A stretch of 64,000 nucleotides of DNA, taken from contig OZ038321.1 of assembly GCA_964035795.1 (NCBI GenBank), positions 3,454,721-3,518,720 of the forward strand. The letters run 5' to 3'. Shown in pieces: positions 24,601 to 36,400 of this stretch. The notes under the pieces are model-generated. The model was not told where the DNA came from and made no database searches. It worked only from the letters and a program-made list of their open reading frames with translations. The translations under genes were made by a program, and so were the position numbers. Each line of letters begins with the position of its first letter. The first letter of the stretch is position 1. This stretch comes from Pterobdella sp. o SKG-2022. Taxonomy: Eukaryota > Annelida > Clitellata > Hirudinida > Piscicolidae.

Positions 24601-27159
24601 ATTAAAAATAAATCCCAACTTTTTCAGTGTACGATGAGTTATAGAGTTTCTGATAGATATTTGTGATGTTAACGCGAGGGGCTTTTTCATTGTAACAATC
24701 CCCGTATATACCGTCCAACTTGCTTGTTTTCACCTGACCAGTTTCATTTGGGGTTGTGGCTTTTATTCAAAACAATTAATCACTTAACCTAATTATTTTT
24801 AAATACCGTTTTTTCTTTACCATAAAATAGTTAAGCAAATAGTATTTCATGCTATTATAAAAAAGTTAGTGATAATAAATTTTTTAAATTTATAGTATTG
24901 TTTTATATTTGGATGCAATAGCAGCGTAAAATCAGTTGGCGGAGCGTTACACTAGTACAAGATTAAATACAATATAAAAAAATAATAGAAGTAATAAAAT
25001 TAATAACAATAATAATAACCATTTATATAGCGCTAATAAAACACCAAACGTAGGTTAAGTTTCTGACCATACTGATTCCAATGTTGGTGAGAGTGTTAGG
25101 AGCTACAAGGATGCCTTCGTCTTCAGGGAAGGCCATTCTTCTAGGGTCATGCACCACCAACCTTAATCCTGCAGACTCTGTCAGTTCTCCTATGTAGTCT
25201 TTCTGCTCCAGGTTGAACATTAATGACAGACCTGGGTGGGGTAATTTTGGGTTTGGAAACTTTTGGAATTTTTTAAATGGAGTTTTTTGTATGAAGAGAC
25301 ATTCGTTTGACCATTCAACGTGTTTCTTTGTTTTAATTGACATTTATAAAATAGTTTTATTTGAGTTTTTTCTATGTAATTAAACGTTATTTTGCTTATA
25401 AATCTAAATCAAATAATCAAAAACAACAAAATAATTTTTTTTATTTTTTCTCAAATTACACGGAAATTATTTATATATCCCGAAATATCAAAGGTTCATT
25501 TGTAGTATATTTTACACGCCCTTAAACCTAATTACTTGAATTTTAGGGGTTAAAATTTTAGATATTAAATAAAACATTTGTAGCAAACATAAAAATATTT
25601 TCAGCAAAAAAAATATTTATAGAATTATATCCCAAACCCATTACCAAATCGAGGCCCGGTTTTCCTTGAGACTCGTATCTTTTGATTGTTGAAGCTGAAC
25701 ATCTTTGAGTTGAAAACGTAACAGTTACCATGATAGTTGTTGAAGAATGTGTTGAATTCACTCCTTGAATTTCACCATTAAAATTTTTCTTACAAATCAT
25801 ACCAGTTGAACAATGTATTGTAAAGATTTATTCAGTTGTCGAATTTTGAACATAATTTACGCAAAAAAGCACTTGATACTATATTAAATAGAACCATCAA
25901 TTGGAAAAAAACTAACCAATCACAATTAGCGCCACCAAAAGTGCAGTCTTCAATCAATCGTTTCATCTGATGGCCATAAGCGCTTTTTTCCTTGTCTGGT
26001 AGGGAAGATATTTCTTCGAGAAACTGACTATGGAAGACATAATCAGATCTCTGCATATTACCGTCAGATCCCATCATTCCAGAGTTTGATAGGCAATCTG
26101 AATGCAATGGTTGGATAAAGATTTGATTGGATATTATCGCCTTTGAATATCAGCGCAAGCAAAACCAAATTATGGGTGGGCTAACAGGCAACTTAAGAAA
26201 TATTGTATTAAACAAAGAAGGAAAAAACGTATGCAAATATAAATATGTAAGAAATTAAATAAATAATAAAAGTTATGAAGATTGAAGTCACTGACTATCT
26301 CCATTGCTTTCACCGGTACCAGGAGACGGAGTAGAGAAGAAAGTGAAGGGGATTTGAGACACGCCAGTGGAGTTTACAACCTCAAAACCAGAGGCAGTTT
26401 CAGTCGAATTGCAATTCATTCTAATTTCGTTCTGGAATGCGCCCATCATGCACAGCAGTGAAGAATTTCTTGGGATGGCAGATCTTTTCAAAGGATTGTT
26501 GTTACAAATAGTGACAGCAGGAAACTCTACAGATTTTGCATGTTTCAGTTTGACAGACACATCTACGTTGTACGACAAATATTTTGTGCCTGTGTGTTTT
26601 CGTTACATGAAACTTGTAACATTAGCTTTGAACTATTAGTAAATGCGCTCTATAAATACGTATTCGCATAAAACAGAATTAAATTTGGTGAAAATGTTAT
26701 TTTTGAAAGTTTTGAAACTATTGGGATATTTTTAAAACTGGGAACCCATCTTGACATAGTTGATAGTAGTTGAATGCCAGGCCTGTCAAGCAGATCATAG
26801 TTGATAGCATCCACAAAACCTTTTTAAACCATCCTTAGGGTTGTGTTTTGCAATGTTATCTTAATAGTACACCTACAAATGAAGGCAATAAAAGATAGAT
26901 AGAACACACACTGTTTTTAAACTGTCTATAAACACAAAAAAAACAGTTAATCTAAAATCATAACCTACAGACAAAAACGATGAATTATAACAAAAAACAA
27001 TGAAAAGACTTAGAAAACACCTTTGGCGTTGATGATATGAGGCAGGCCATGAGAAGTGGTTCCAGACTGGAAAGACTTCCAGGCGTCTGCTAGTGTTAAC
27101 GCCATTATTTCCACCTCCTCTTCTTCTTCCATTGCCTTCTTTGATTTGGCAGCTTGCAT
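21631..27159 (-). CDS. DEG/ENaC-family sodium channel, copy B (11 coding exons)
   Basis: Tandem paralogue of the gene at 10290-18064, about 559 residues. Exons (minus): 27159-27021, 26833-26756, 26589-26296, 26097-25917, 25763-25645, 25231-25068, 24733-24620, 23462-23333, 22708-22653, 22387-22250, 21897-21631. The start ATG precedes an Ala/Lys/Glu-rich leader, then SGTTSHGLPHII with the gating His-Gly. M1 is WFKKVLWMLSTMICLTGLAF, then FPAVTICNNNPLKRS. The ectodomain has NNYHGNCYVFNS, ESAGLRLVVHD, APNTLTNIG and SCHYTCL...CGCIDIKFP. M2 has the same G-F-S filter. Several donors are weak (GTCAAG, GTCAGT, GTCAGA, GTTGGG, GTTTAA). The exon 3 acceptor abuts SINE sequence. Copies A and B could form one heteromeric channel, but that is inference. 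Confidence 0.92.
24513..24560. repeat. Dispersed repeat, also at 15973 and 37052
   Basis: GGTCTCCTGAAGTTGATGCC followed by ACTGTAATCATACTCGTAAT recurs with small changes next to the SINE at 15973-16178 and alone at 37052-37090. It is probably the 3' part of a longer SINE subfamily. It is preceded by TTACATTACATTACATT, the tail type of family A. Confidence 0.5.
26591..26668 (+). mobile_element. SINE family A body fragment touching a splice acceptor
   Basis: TGTGTGTTTTCGTTACATGA, then AACTTGTAACATTAGCTTTG and GCGCTCTATAAATACG, align with the family A body (CAGTGTGTTTTCGCTACA ... GCGCTTTATAAATACC). The head is missing. On the minus strand the last SINE bases (CGAAAACACAC) run straight into the AG acceptor of channel copy B exon 3. 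Confidence 0.65.
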
Positions 27160-27595
27160 GTTGGGTTATTTTTAGCTTTTATGTATTTTTATGATAAGGT
27201 ATTCTTCGAAAAAAAAGTTCTGAAAATTTCAGAAGTTGTGTAGACTTGCGAGTTTCTTTATATAAGCTTACCAAATTTTCAAAAAGTGACAAAATCTCCA
27301 ATTTTAATAGATACTTAGATTCTAAACAAACTTGTTAAAAGAAAATTTGACTAAAACAAATGATCCATAGAATTAATTAAAAGTACATTATAGAATCAAT
27401 ATCTTCTTGTGCTATAAAAACACACGCTCTTTTTTCAAGACTCAAAACCGTCTGTCGATTTGTTCCATTTACATTGATGGAAAATCGACAAGATCTTTGT
27501 GTTTCAATTTTAGTTTCCACAAAATAATATTCAAAACTAAAGTTAACAAAGCGTAACATAATTCTCCAATACATAGATTAGAAAAAAATATGTTG

Positions 27596-27750
27596 ACCAT
27601 TTGATCGTCCTTATCTGGAGTACGGTTGAGAAATTAATTGGTTTCATAGATCGCTACTCCATGTGAACTACTAGTTGTCGGCCCACGCGGGATCGAGCAC
27701 GGTGTTTTTAGATATTTAGTCTAATGCTCAACCACTAAGCTATAGAGGCC
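27596..27750 (-). mobile_element. SINE family B, tRNA-like head plus body
   Basis: Read on the minus strand: GGCCTCTATAGCTTAGTGG head with box A, a TTAGACTAAATATCTAA anticodon arm, box B TGCTCGATCCCGCGTGGG, then CCGACAACTAGTAGTTCACA and GGAGTAGCGATCTATGAAAC. The body ends near GGACGATCAAATGGTC. It lies in the likely upstream region of channel copy B. Confidence 0.7.
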
Positions 27751-27840
27751 GAGACAAATAATATATATCTTGAAAAGGCATTTAAAAAGTTTTGTTAAGA
27801 TACTACATTTTGAATAAAACCGAGTCCCATATTAACAAAT

Positions 27841-27914
27841 AACGCCTGTTCCACAAATTATTTTCGCCAAAATAATTTTGTAGCAATAATTTGATCTATA
27901 AAAAAGGCGTTTTT
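27841..27914 (+). mobile_element. SINE family A body fragment
   Basis: ACGCCTGTTCCACAAATTAT, then TTTTGTAGCAATAATTTGAT and AAAAAGGCGTTTTTA match the family A body, with a deletion. It ends 4 bp before the perfect inverted repeat. Confidence 0.55.
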
Positions 27915-27918
27915 ACGA

Positions 27919-28051
27919 CAACACAAAGTATTTATTAAATGACACGAAGCTTTTCGTAAGACTAGCTTACATTATCAAATCAATTATTATCACTTGATAA
28001 TGTAAGCTAGTCTTACGAAAAGCTTCGTGTCATTTAATAAATACTTTGTGT
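27919..28051. mobile_element. Perfect inverted repeat, 59-bp arms, 15-base loop (family A)
   Basis: Left arm 27919-27977 and right arm 27993-28051 are exact reverse complements over 59 bases, from AACACAAAGTATTTATT to CTTACATTATCAA. The core CACGAAGCTTTTCGTAAGA is common to the family. Perfect pairing implies recent origin or ongoing homogenisation. Transcribed, it would be a long hairpin. Confidence 0.9.
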
Positions 28052-28212
28052 TTTTTGACCTTAAAACTTGATTCAGGCTATTATACTTCACCTGAAATCA
28101 TCAAAAAGTGCTATAACGTGATAAAAGTCATATCAAATATGAAGTTGATCGAACTTTTCTCACGGTTTGCTCAGTGTTTTTCATGATTTAAATTGGTAAC
28201 AAAAACACTATT

Positions 28213-28282
28213 TGAATGCGCTACCCGTCAGCCAGACACTAGGTCAAGTCTCGTACCTTTAAACAATTAGCCTAACGCTTTA
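28213..28282 (-). mobile_element. Decayed SINE head
   Basis: The minus strand reads CTAAAGCGTTAGGCTAATTG, an anticodon arm like the other heads, then a weak box B and a GGCTGACGGG remnant. Strongly diverged. Confidence 0.4.
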
Positions 28283-28683
28283 GAATGATTTATACAGGTT
28301 AATATGAGGTTAAGAATTTAAGAAAGGAATAATTATGAACTGAGTACATTTGTCATTGCCTATTTGAGGTGCAATAATCTAATAAGTATGAAAAAGAAAT
28401 TCCAAAAATTATATAAGAAACATATTTTTAAAAAATTCCAAAAGTATATATAAATAAAAATAAAAACTCTGAACTATTTAGAAGAAAAGAACGAATTAAA
28501 AATCAGATTTTGAATTTTTAAAATTATTTGACACCAATTGTTTGCTTTTAAAAATAGGCATTTGTCTACTTTTTAAATATAGCTTTAAACAGACACTTTT
28601 TAATGACTTTAAAAATTTTATGCTTTAAAACGAAATTTGAGCGTTAGTTATTTATTAGTTCATACATACATACACTATTTGAT

Positions 28684-28908
28684 ATGAAACCATTAATTAT
28701 TGATTCACAGCTACATATTCTATATGAGCTTGAAGGAATGAATCACAAAGGGGTTCTAGAATATACCCTATTTTCCATCATTGTAGTATACGCTTCATTT
28801 CAGACCATACTTCGAGGACAACGAGGCATGAATTTGGTTTTTATTCTATTGATTATCTTCATCTGCTTAGTATTTTATAAATTGTTAGCTTCAGATTTCA
28901 ATCAATAA
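28684..28908 (+). CDS. Possible small two-helix membrane protein, 74 residues
   Basis: Uninterrupted frame from a true ATG to TAA. Two hydrophobic stretches, YTLFSIIVVYASFQ (about 27-42) and NLVFILLIIFICLVFYKLL (about 50-68), are separated by a basic turn LRGQRG. A polar head carries HILYELEG. I do not recognise it. In AT-rich DNA an open frame of this length can arise by chance, and Phe/Ile/Leu codons make any AT-rich frame look hydrophobic. It may also be an exon with unseen partners. Confidence 0.25.
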   Translation: MKPLIIDSQLHILYELEGMNHKGVLEYTLFSIIVVYASFQTILRGQRGMNLVFILLIIFICLVFYKLLASDFNQ

Positions 28909-29144
28909 TTTGATTGAGTTGTCTTTTCAGTTCGAAAATTAAAAATGTATATTTTAAAATTTCACTTAATAGGAAACTACTTTAAAATATAACTCTCTCT
29001 TTGAACCTCCTTTTGGAAGCCCATAAAATGTCAACATTAACGCTAGGCAAGGGCATTAACCCTCAATCAAGCTTTTTCATATTAGACTCCGTATCATTCA
29101 CTTTCATTCGCCATTATTATCGATTGCCTTAAGAATCACATTCA

Positions 29145-29328
29145 ATGTAACGTGATGTAATGCGGTATTTATAAACCGCTTTCTTTGTAGTTCAAAGCGC
29201 TTGCTACAAATTTAATGTAGCAAAAAAACACTATGAAACAGGTGCTAATTGTCAGCCCACGCGGGATTGAACACGGTAGTTTTAGATAAGGAGTCATATG
29301 TTCTACCAGCCGACTAAGCTCGAGTGGT
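29145..29328 (-). mobile_element. SINE family A
   Basis: On the minus strand: head with TTAGTCGGCTGGTAGAAC, box B GTTCAATCCCGCGTGGGC, then CACCTGTTTCATAGTG, TTGCTACATTAAATTTGTAG, AAGCGCTTTGAACTAC, GCGGTTTATAAATACCG and a CATTACATCACGTTAC tail. It is nearly full length. Confidence 0.75.
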
Positions 29329-29900
29329 ATTCATAACGAATCCCGCAAGAAATGCATTATAATCTTCTGCAAAAAATACAGCGATATTTTTAAAATAAAT
29401 TTAACGTTATGTGATATTGATTTTTTGAACTTTTCATCAGTTCCAATAATTCTCTTGTGATAATTCAAACCACATAGAAAATTCTGGAGTATAGCTTCTC
29501 TTTGAATAAAACTCAGACTATGCTGTAATGCCTATTTTAGAAGATTAACTTTCTCACAAATATTATTTTCTAAAATTTGCATTTTATCATTTTTTCGTCG
29601 TTTTCATCACAAAGGTAAAAGTTGTGAAACTTTAAAGCGCACCTGAATTGTGTCGGATTACTTTGGTCGGTAAAAACTTAGAAATAAACGCTTTCACATT
29701 TCTGTTTTCTTTTTGTTATAACGTTTGCAAGAAAAAACTACAAAAATCGAAGCGTTTTTTGAAAGAATATAACTTGCTTATTGTGTTAGCCTGCTTCATT
29801 TCTGGTTACTGAACTGTTTGCAAGGTTTTTCATCTTTTCACTACTACCATCGCAGAGAATGACTATAAATAAGTTTGTGAAAAATTTGCCTCCAAAAGGT

Positions 29901-30069
29901 GAATCATAAAAACACGATAATATCTGAATTTTTCATTAAGACAAAGCATTTCGATATCTTTCTTATATTATCATTAAGTAACTTATTAGTTACCTGATTA
30001 TGGGTAGGAAAGATATCGAAAAGCTTCGTCTCAACAAAAAATTCAAATAATATCGTGTTTTTATGATTC
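29901..30069. mobile_element. Inverted-repeat (MITE-like) element, family B
   Basis: Arms begin GAATCATAAAAACACGATA and contain GAGACAAAGCATTTCGATAT or, on the other arm, GAGACGAAGCTTTTCGATAT. The centre pairs AGGTAACT with AGTAACTT-like sequence. Half copies of the arms occur at 19684-19738 and near 39660-39720. Non-coding. Confidence 0.7.
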
Positions 30070-30862
30070 AAATATGAAAACTTTGGTTTTATTTAACCTT
30101 CTCACAACAAATCATGATCATACACTTGTGTTCGAATTTTCTCCTTACACGTCGCATTACATTGGTAACAGACCAATGATGCCAGTCGCATAACCACAAT
30201 CCACCTTCTTCACTAACAATGTCAAACTTAACTGTCTATAACCTCTAAACACATTTATCATGACAGTTTCGAAGCCTGCTGTTCAGTTAATAAAAAGGAT
30301 ACATCACTACATGTTTCACCAACCAGAGACCACATGTTGCTTCAACATTTACGCAAGTCTGACAGATTATCATCATGATATGTACATCATAAGCATGGGA
30401 ACAAGATGCATATATATTCAAGATATTGTTCAAATTGAATAAAGATTTTCCGAATTTTTTATTTAAAATTCTTTAGAAATCCAGCTCTTACCTAATGAAT
30501 ACTAAATAGTTTCAGTAAAAAAGTTTGTTTAAGTGAACTTAGTTTTTACGTGACAACTACACATTATTATTGACTTGTCTTGAGCTTTTGGTAGGAATAA
30601 CTTACATTATCTTGTACTTATCGTAACAGTATATTGGCAAAATTTTTATGGAATATTTTAAAAACTCAAATTAAATTTTCTTCTTAATGCTGTAAATGTA
30701 AATAGTTGTTTTTTTTGCGAGCGAAATATACTAATTAGCTTTAAAATAAATTTGAAGCTGTTGGTTCTTTGTTATTCAGGCATCGAATTAAAAGTTAAAA
30801 GATTGCGGGTTTATTTTGAAATGGATAGATGATCAGACGAAATGTTACTTTGTTTTTACTAA

Positions 30863-33800
30863 ATGGAAATAAACACTCAAAATGACTGCATTGAAGTGAG
30901 TTTTTTCAATTCAAAAAAATTTTTGATAACTTTAAATTTTGAAGTTCCGATTGAAAAATAATGAACATCTTAATAAAACTATGAACAAAACGATCCGCTA
31001 CTTAAAAAAAACATTAAAAATAATATAATTATACAAAATTGTAATTTTCACAAAAGAACTACAATGTAAAGTACTTGATCGGTAGAGGAAGTTTTGGTAA
31101 TGTGTACAAGGCATCGGTATTGCTCACAGGGCAAGAAGTTGCCATTAAATTCGTGAGTAATTAATATTATATCATTAATTGAATTTTTGATAGTAACTAA
31201 CTGGATGTTTATTACTAACTAATAAAATGAATAAAAACCACAGATTGCTAAAAAGCAACTGAGTTCTCAGTCGGTCTTGAAGACTCGAGTGTTGCAAGAA
31301 GTTGCCATACATTCCCGCTTGAAACACCCATCTATTCTTGAAGTAATTACATTAAAATGTTGTTTACTGATGCTTTGATTTCTTAACTAACCTACTCATC
31401 GTCTCAAAACACCACTTTTCAATTCCTCATTCTCATAAACACTGCCACAGTTTTAAATATTCTATTAACCCACTTTGGAGGATTTTTTGAGCAACTTACA
31501 ACAACTCGCCACTCCTCTCTTTTTTAATTCTCCACATTCTCAAAACACCATCCTTCATTTTCTCTACATCCCAAAACATCACTTTTCTGTAGTTTCTCAC
31601 ACAATCAACTTACTCATCAACTCACCTTCCAAACACCACCATAGTTGTACAGCTACTTTGAGGATGAAAGTTACATATACCTAGTGCTTGACTTGTGCTC
31701 CAATGGAGACCTCAATGTTAAACTGAAAAACTCTCCTGATTTCTTTACTCCAGATAGAGGTAAGATCGTGTTTGTACATTGGGTTTTCATTACAATCTTT
31801 TGTTTTGGTGTATAGGGTTTCAATGCAGTATTGATGAATCTCAGTTGTTTTTTCGGTACCCTCTGCAGAGGAAAATGGACTCTAAACATAATGATGATGA
31901 GACTTTCTAATTATAGTGGAAAAAGATTCACGCACATAAATAAGTATTAAAATTAATCCATACACAATAAAACAACATACACATAAAGAAGAAAACAACA
32001 TTTAAACAAAGATCATCACACACACACTTTGATACATTACACACAGACAAACAAAAAACAAACACACAAACAACTTCACAGTTAAAAAATACATGTCGCA
32101 GTTGGTGGATGGATTGTTGTATCTACAACGACATAGAATTCTCCACCGAGATCTCACCCTGTCCAATCTCCTACTCGACCAACACCTCAATATTGTTCGT
32201 TTAAATGTGCTGTGGTATAATGTGGGTTGTACATTAGGGATAGAGCATTTGTATTGGTAATGATGGATTTGTATTATTTTAAGCAATAAATTAAATTTTG
32301 TGTTAAATTGTGTTATTTGTATCAGTTATGATGTGTATTTTGATTTTTTGTATTTTGTTGTCTGTTAAGTAATATATTTTATATATATTCCAGCTTTCAT
32401 ACATATGATATCTTTCTTCACAAATATATTTACAAAGCCACAAATACTAATAGTAATGTATTATAGTTAATATATCATACCTACGATATATTTCTTCACA
32501 AACTCACATCAAACCATCAGAAAATATGTGACTTTGGCTTAGCTACTCGGTTAGAGAACCCTGACGAGCAACATTTCACCATGTGTGGCACCCCAAACTA
32601 CATTTCACCGTATGTTTGAACTTCATTGTAGGCCTGTATAACTTAGTGGTTAAGCATTAGACTAATTATCTAAAGTTACCGGATTCAGTCCCGCGTGGGC
32701 CGACAATTAGCACCTGTTCTACAGTGTTTTTTCACCACAAGAAAAAACGTTTTATAAATACCACATTACATTACATTATGTTATGTTCACTGTATATATG
32801 TTCGTCATGGTCTTATGTTCATTATCATTGTATTACATTTAATGAGTTAGTTCTTTATTGTTGTTGTTATAACGTTCACTGTATGTAAATTCTCCATTTT
32901 TGTTGTTATGACGTTCACTGTATGTAAATTCTTCATTTTTCTTGTTATAACGTTCACTGTATGTTAACTCATTATTTTTGTCTCATGTCTAGTTTCATGC
33001 CAGCATGGGTTGAATGCTGGTTTTGAAATAATAATTACTTTCCCATTACTCTATGTGGAGTACTGTCTTGTGAAACCTATCAATTGCTCAACCAAAACCC
33101 CAGTTAGGGGCAATTAATCCACCTATTTTTATTATGTGCTAATGCATTATCATACAGTTAATTTAATTAAGATAACTATCAATCTAACTTTACATAACAT
33201 CTTTTTACATTCTTTTAATCATCTCCCGCAACCACATTTCTCTTACCACCCTTTACATCCACATCCTTTGCACTACCACCACAACCCCCAACGCTTATTT
33301 CTATGTCCAAATCTTTTCCACTGCTCTTAAAACCTCCCAACCTCACCTTCTTGACCCACTATCACAATCCTCAACCCCACTTTATCAAACCACCAGAGAA
33401 GTAGCATCCAGAGGCCCTCATGGCTTGGAGGTGGATGTGTGGTCAGTAGGGTGTCTGTTCTACACCATGGTGGTAGGACATCCACCATTTGATTCCAGGC
33501 AAGGAGTCAAGAAAACCCTTGATAATGTCATGCATGCTGGTTTGTTATATTAATGATAATCATAACTCTAAAGCAATACTAATCATAATAAAACAATAAA
33601 AAATATAATAAAACACTAAAAATATAATAATAAAACAATAATAATAATAATAAAGAAATAAAAATTTCTCTATATGCTTTGTAAGATTTTGAAATTTTAA
33701 GAAATTTTTCTCATGTACCACTGACAAGGTTATAATACTCTTGCGCACCTAGTTGAAGCTAATGATCATCACATGTTTCAGGTGTGCAGATTCCATCACA

Positions 33801-36340
33801 TATCCAGGCTGACGTCAGAGATCTTATTACGTGCCTTCTTATCAAACAACCTCAAGACCGCATCAAACTTCAAGGTTGTTCGCATTGAAAATGATAATAA
33901 TAATCTGGGACGTTTATTATAGTGATAACCCAGGGAGTTTTAAGATTGAATTACAATAATAATAGTTATCAAAATATATAGAGAAAATAACATTAGTAAC
34001 TGATTTTAACGGTTATTAAAGGGTTTATTGGTTAACATTACTGAATAATGTTTGTATTTTAGGGGTCTTGATAATTTAATGATGACTGAAGGGTTATCTT
34101 AATGATGCATGTTTCAATGAAATTAATAGATTCCAAAGGTTGATATCAAGTGGTCTTGAAACTCCCTGTGTTAAACATCATCATAATAAATTTCGTGGAT
34201 TATTATTATTATTATTACTATTATTATTATTAAACGTTTTTTTTAATTAAAATTAATGAACAGTTTTGTAACTTTTTAAAATATTTTTTGTGTTTAGAGA
34301 ATGAAGTTTACAAGTGCTTAGTTGTTTGAGAATTTATTCGTTTTGGCTTGAGTAATTAGTTGCAAATATTGATTAGTTAAATGGAAAATGTATTGAAAAA
34401 GGCACTAAGTGATCAATGGGTTACGACGGTTATGTTGAGAATTAGCAGTATTAGCTATATTAATGTTGCTATGTTGATAATGATATAATATTAAGGGCAA
34501 TGTTTCAGGACAAGGCTAAACTTATTGAAAATTATAGCTGTTTTTATTTTGCTTAATAAATTAACTAAAGCTCCTCCATAAATCGCCGTAAAGATTTTTA
34601 AAATACTATTTATAAGTAATTTTATGATGAATCTGAAAAATGATCATTTCAATTCAAAATATCAATGAACATTAGCATAGTATGCTAACATATTATGGCA
34701 AGGCTATACTTACCGAAAATGCTAGCTTTTTTTGCTAACAAATTTACTAAAATTTTTTCTCATAATATCAACGTTAATCTTTATTGAATTGCTAAATAGT
34801 ACATTCAGATGTCTCTAAAAAATTTATAATATGCAGTTTGCTCTGTGTAAAATCTCATGATCTGTAAATTATATGCATTAACTTAGAAGTTATTCAAGAT
34901 GTGAGATTGTTACATGAGAAGTTTCTTAGAATGAAAAATTTTTTAAGCAGTTCATTTCAAACCTTGCAACTAATAATTTAGAATTTTCCAGATATCCCAA
35001 ACCATCCCTACTTCCGGAATTCATGCTGTTTCAGAAACAAAAAGGTTTGTGCTTATTTGATAAAAACTCACTTACTTACCCATAAAATAATCTTACTCAG
35101 TCTATGGTAGACCAGGCCTCTATAGACAGTGGCAGTGGTACATTGTCTACAGTACACAGTAGCACTAGCAGCCACAACAGATCGAGAAGGAAAGGATCCA
35201 GTAATAAAGAGAACAAGCCTCCAAACAGATGTGATAAAGGAGTTCCATACATTGGTGCCTTGAACAATGGTGGTCCATACATTGGTGCCTTGAACAATGG
35301 TGGTACATATAAGGGTGGCTCTGATCCACCTCCAACACACTCCAACACACCTTTGACTCTTCAGCACCTCTTGAATAACAATCGTATCACTGTTAATAAT
35401 AATAGCAATAACAAAGTGGATTGCAAACGATCAAACGGTGGGTGTATGAGGGACTTATTGAAACCCACAAACGACCCTTGTAAGCCCCCATCGACCTTCT
35501 TCAGAAACTCCTGCAGGGCAGCCAAGCCTAGAAGCAGGTCGGTGGAGCATGCAGGCAGAGAAAAAGATAGTGGTGCCTTCCAAACAACGCGGTCCAACGA
35601 AGCTAGCGTCTCGAACATCGGTAATACATGCCATAGTGATGGCTATGGCACGGTGATTAGTAGGAGTAGTAACAGCAACAACGCATCGATGGCGAAGAAC
35701 ATCAATGAAAGCCTGGGACCACCGTTAAATGCCAGGAGGTTGATGGCCATCAGGCAACAGACACGCAACGCTGTGGTGAGTGTTGAGGAGGGGGTGATGG
35801 TTGGATGTAAGTACTGGTTTAATGTTGGGGTTGGTGGTGGTTGGCAGGCTCGGTGGTGGTGGGTGGATATATGGCGTTTAGTAGTTTTATGGCGTCGATA
35901 GTTAGCGGTAGTATTGATTAAATGAAGTTTTTGAATGAAAATTTTGCTTTGAAGTTTTTTTCAATGAAATGTATACTCTTCTAGCTCAAAAGTTCATTCT
36001 ATTCTCAAACTAACTTTTTTAAAAGTGCACTTTTTTCGAATAATCCCTCAAATTTGTTTTAAGATTAAGTAATAATCTTCAGTTAAAAATTACTTTAGAC
36101 AAATTTACAGGACTAAGAACTACAATCAGAAACACTCACACATGCAAACACACAAACACACACGACCTTAAATGGAATTAAACAGGTGAACATAACGAAG
36201 AGTGGATGGGTGTGTTTGGAATTCATTAAATGTTTCGCTGGTGATGATTACGTGACAGAGGTGATGTTTGTCTCAGCTGATGGACTCCAGGTATGAGGCT
36301 TGTTGTATTGACTTACAAAATGACTATATATATATATATG

Positions 36341-36400
<60 letters not shown>

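Larger units (their letters stand above)
27160..30862. other. Divergent intergenic region between channel copy B and PLK4
   Basis: The two genes start about 3.7 kb apart, pointing away from each other, so both promoters must lie here. No clear core promoter motif can be picked out. The space is filled with SINE pieces, two inverted repeats, a family A half copy near 30575-30625 and one small open frame described separately. Confidence 0.5.
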
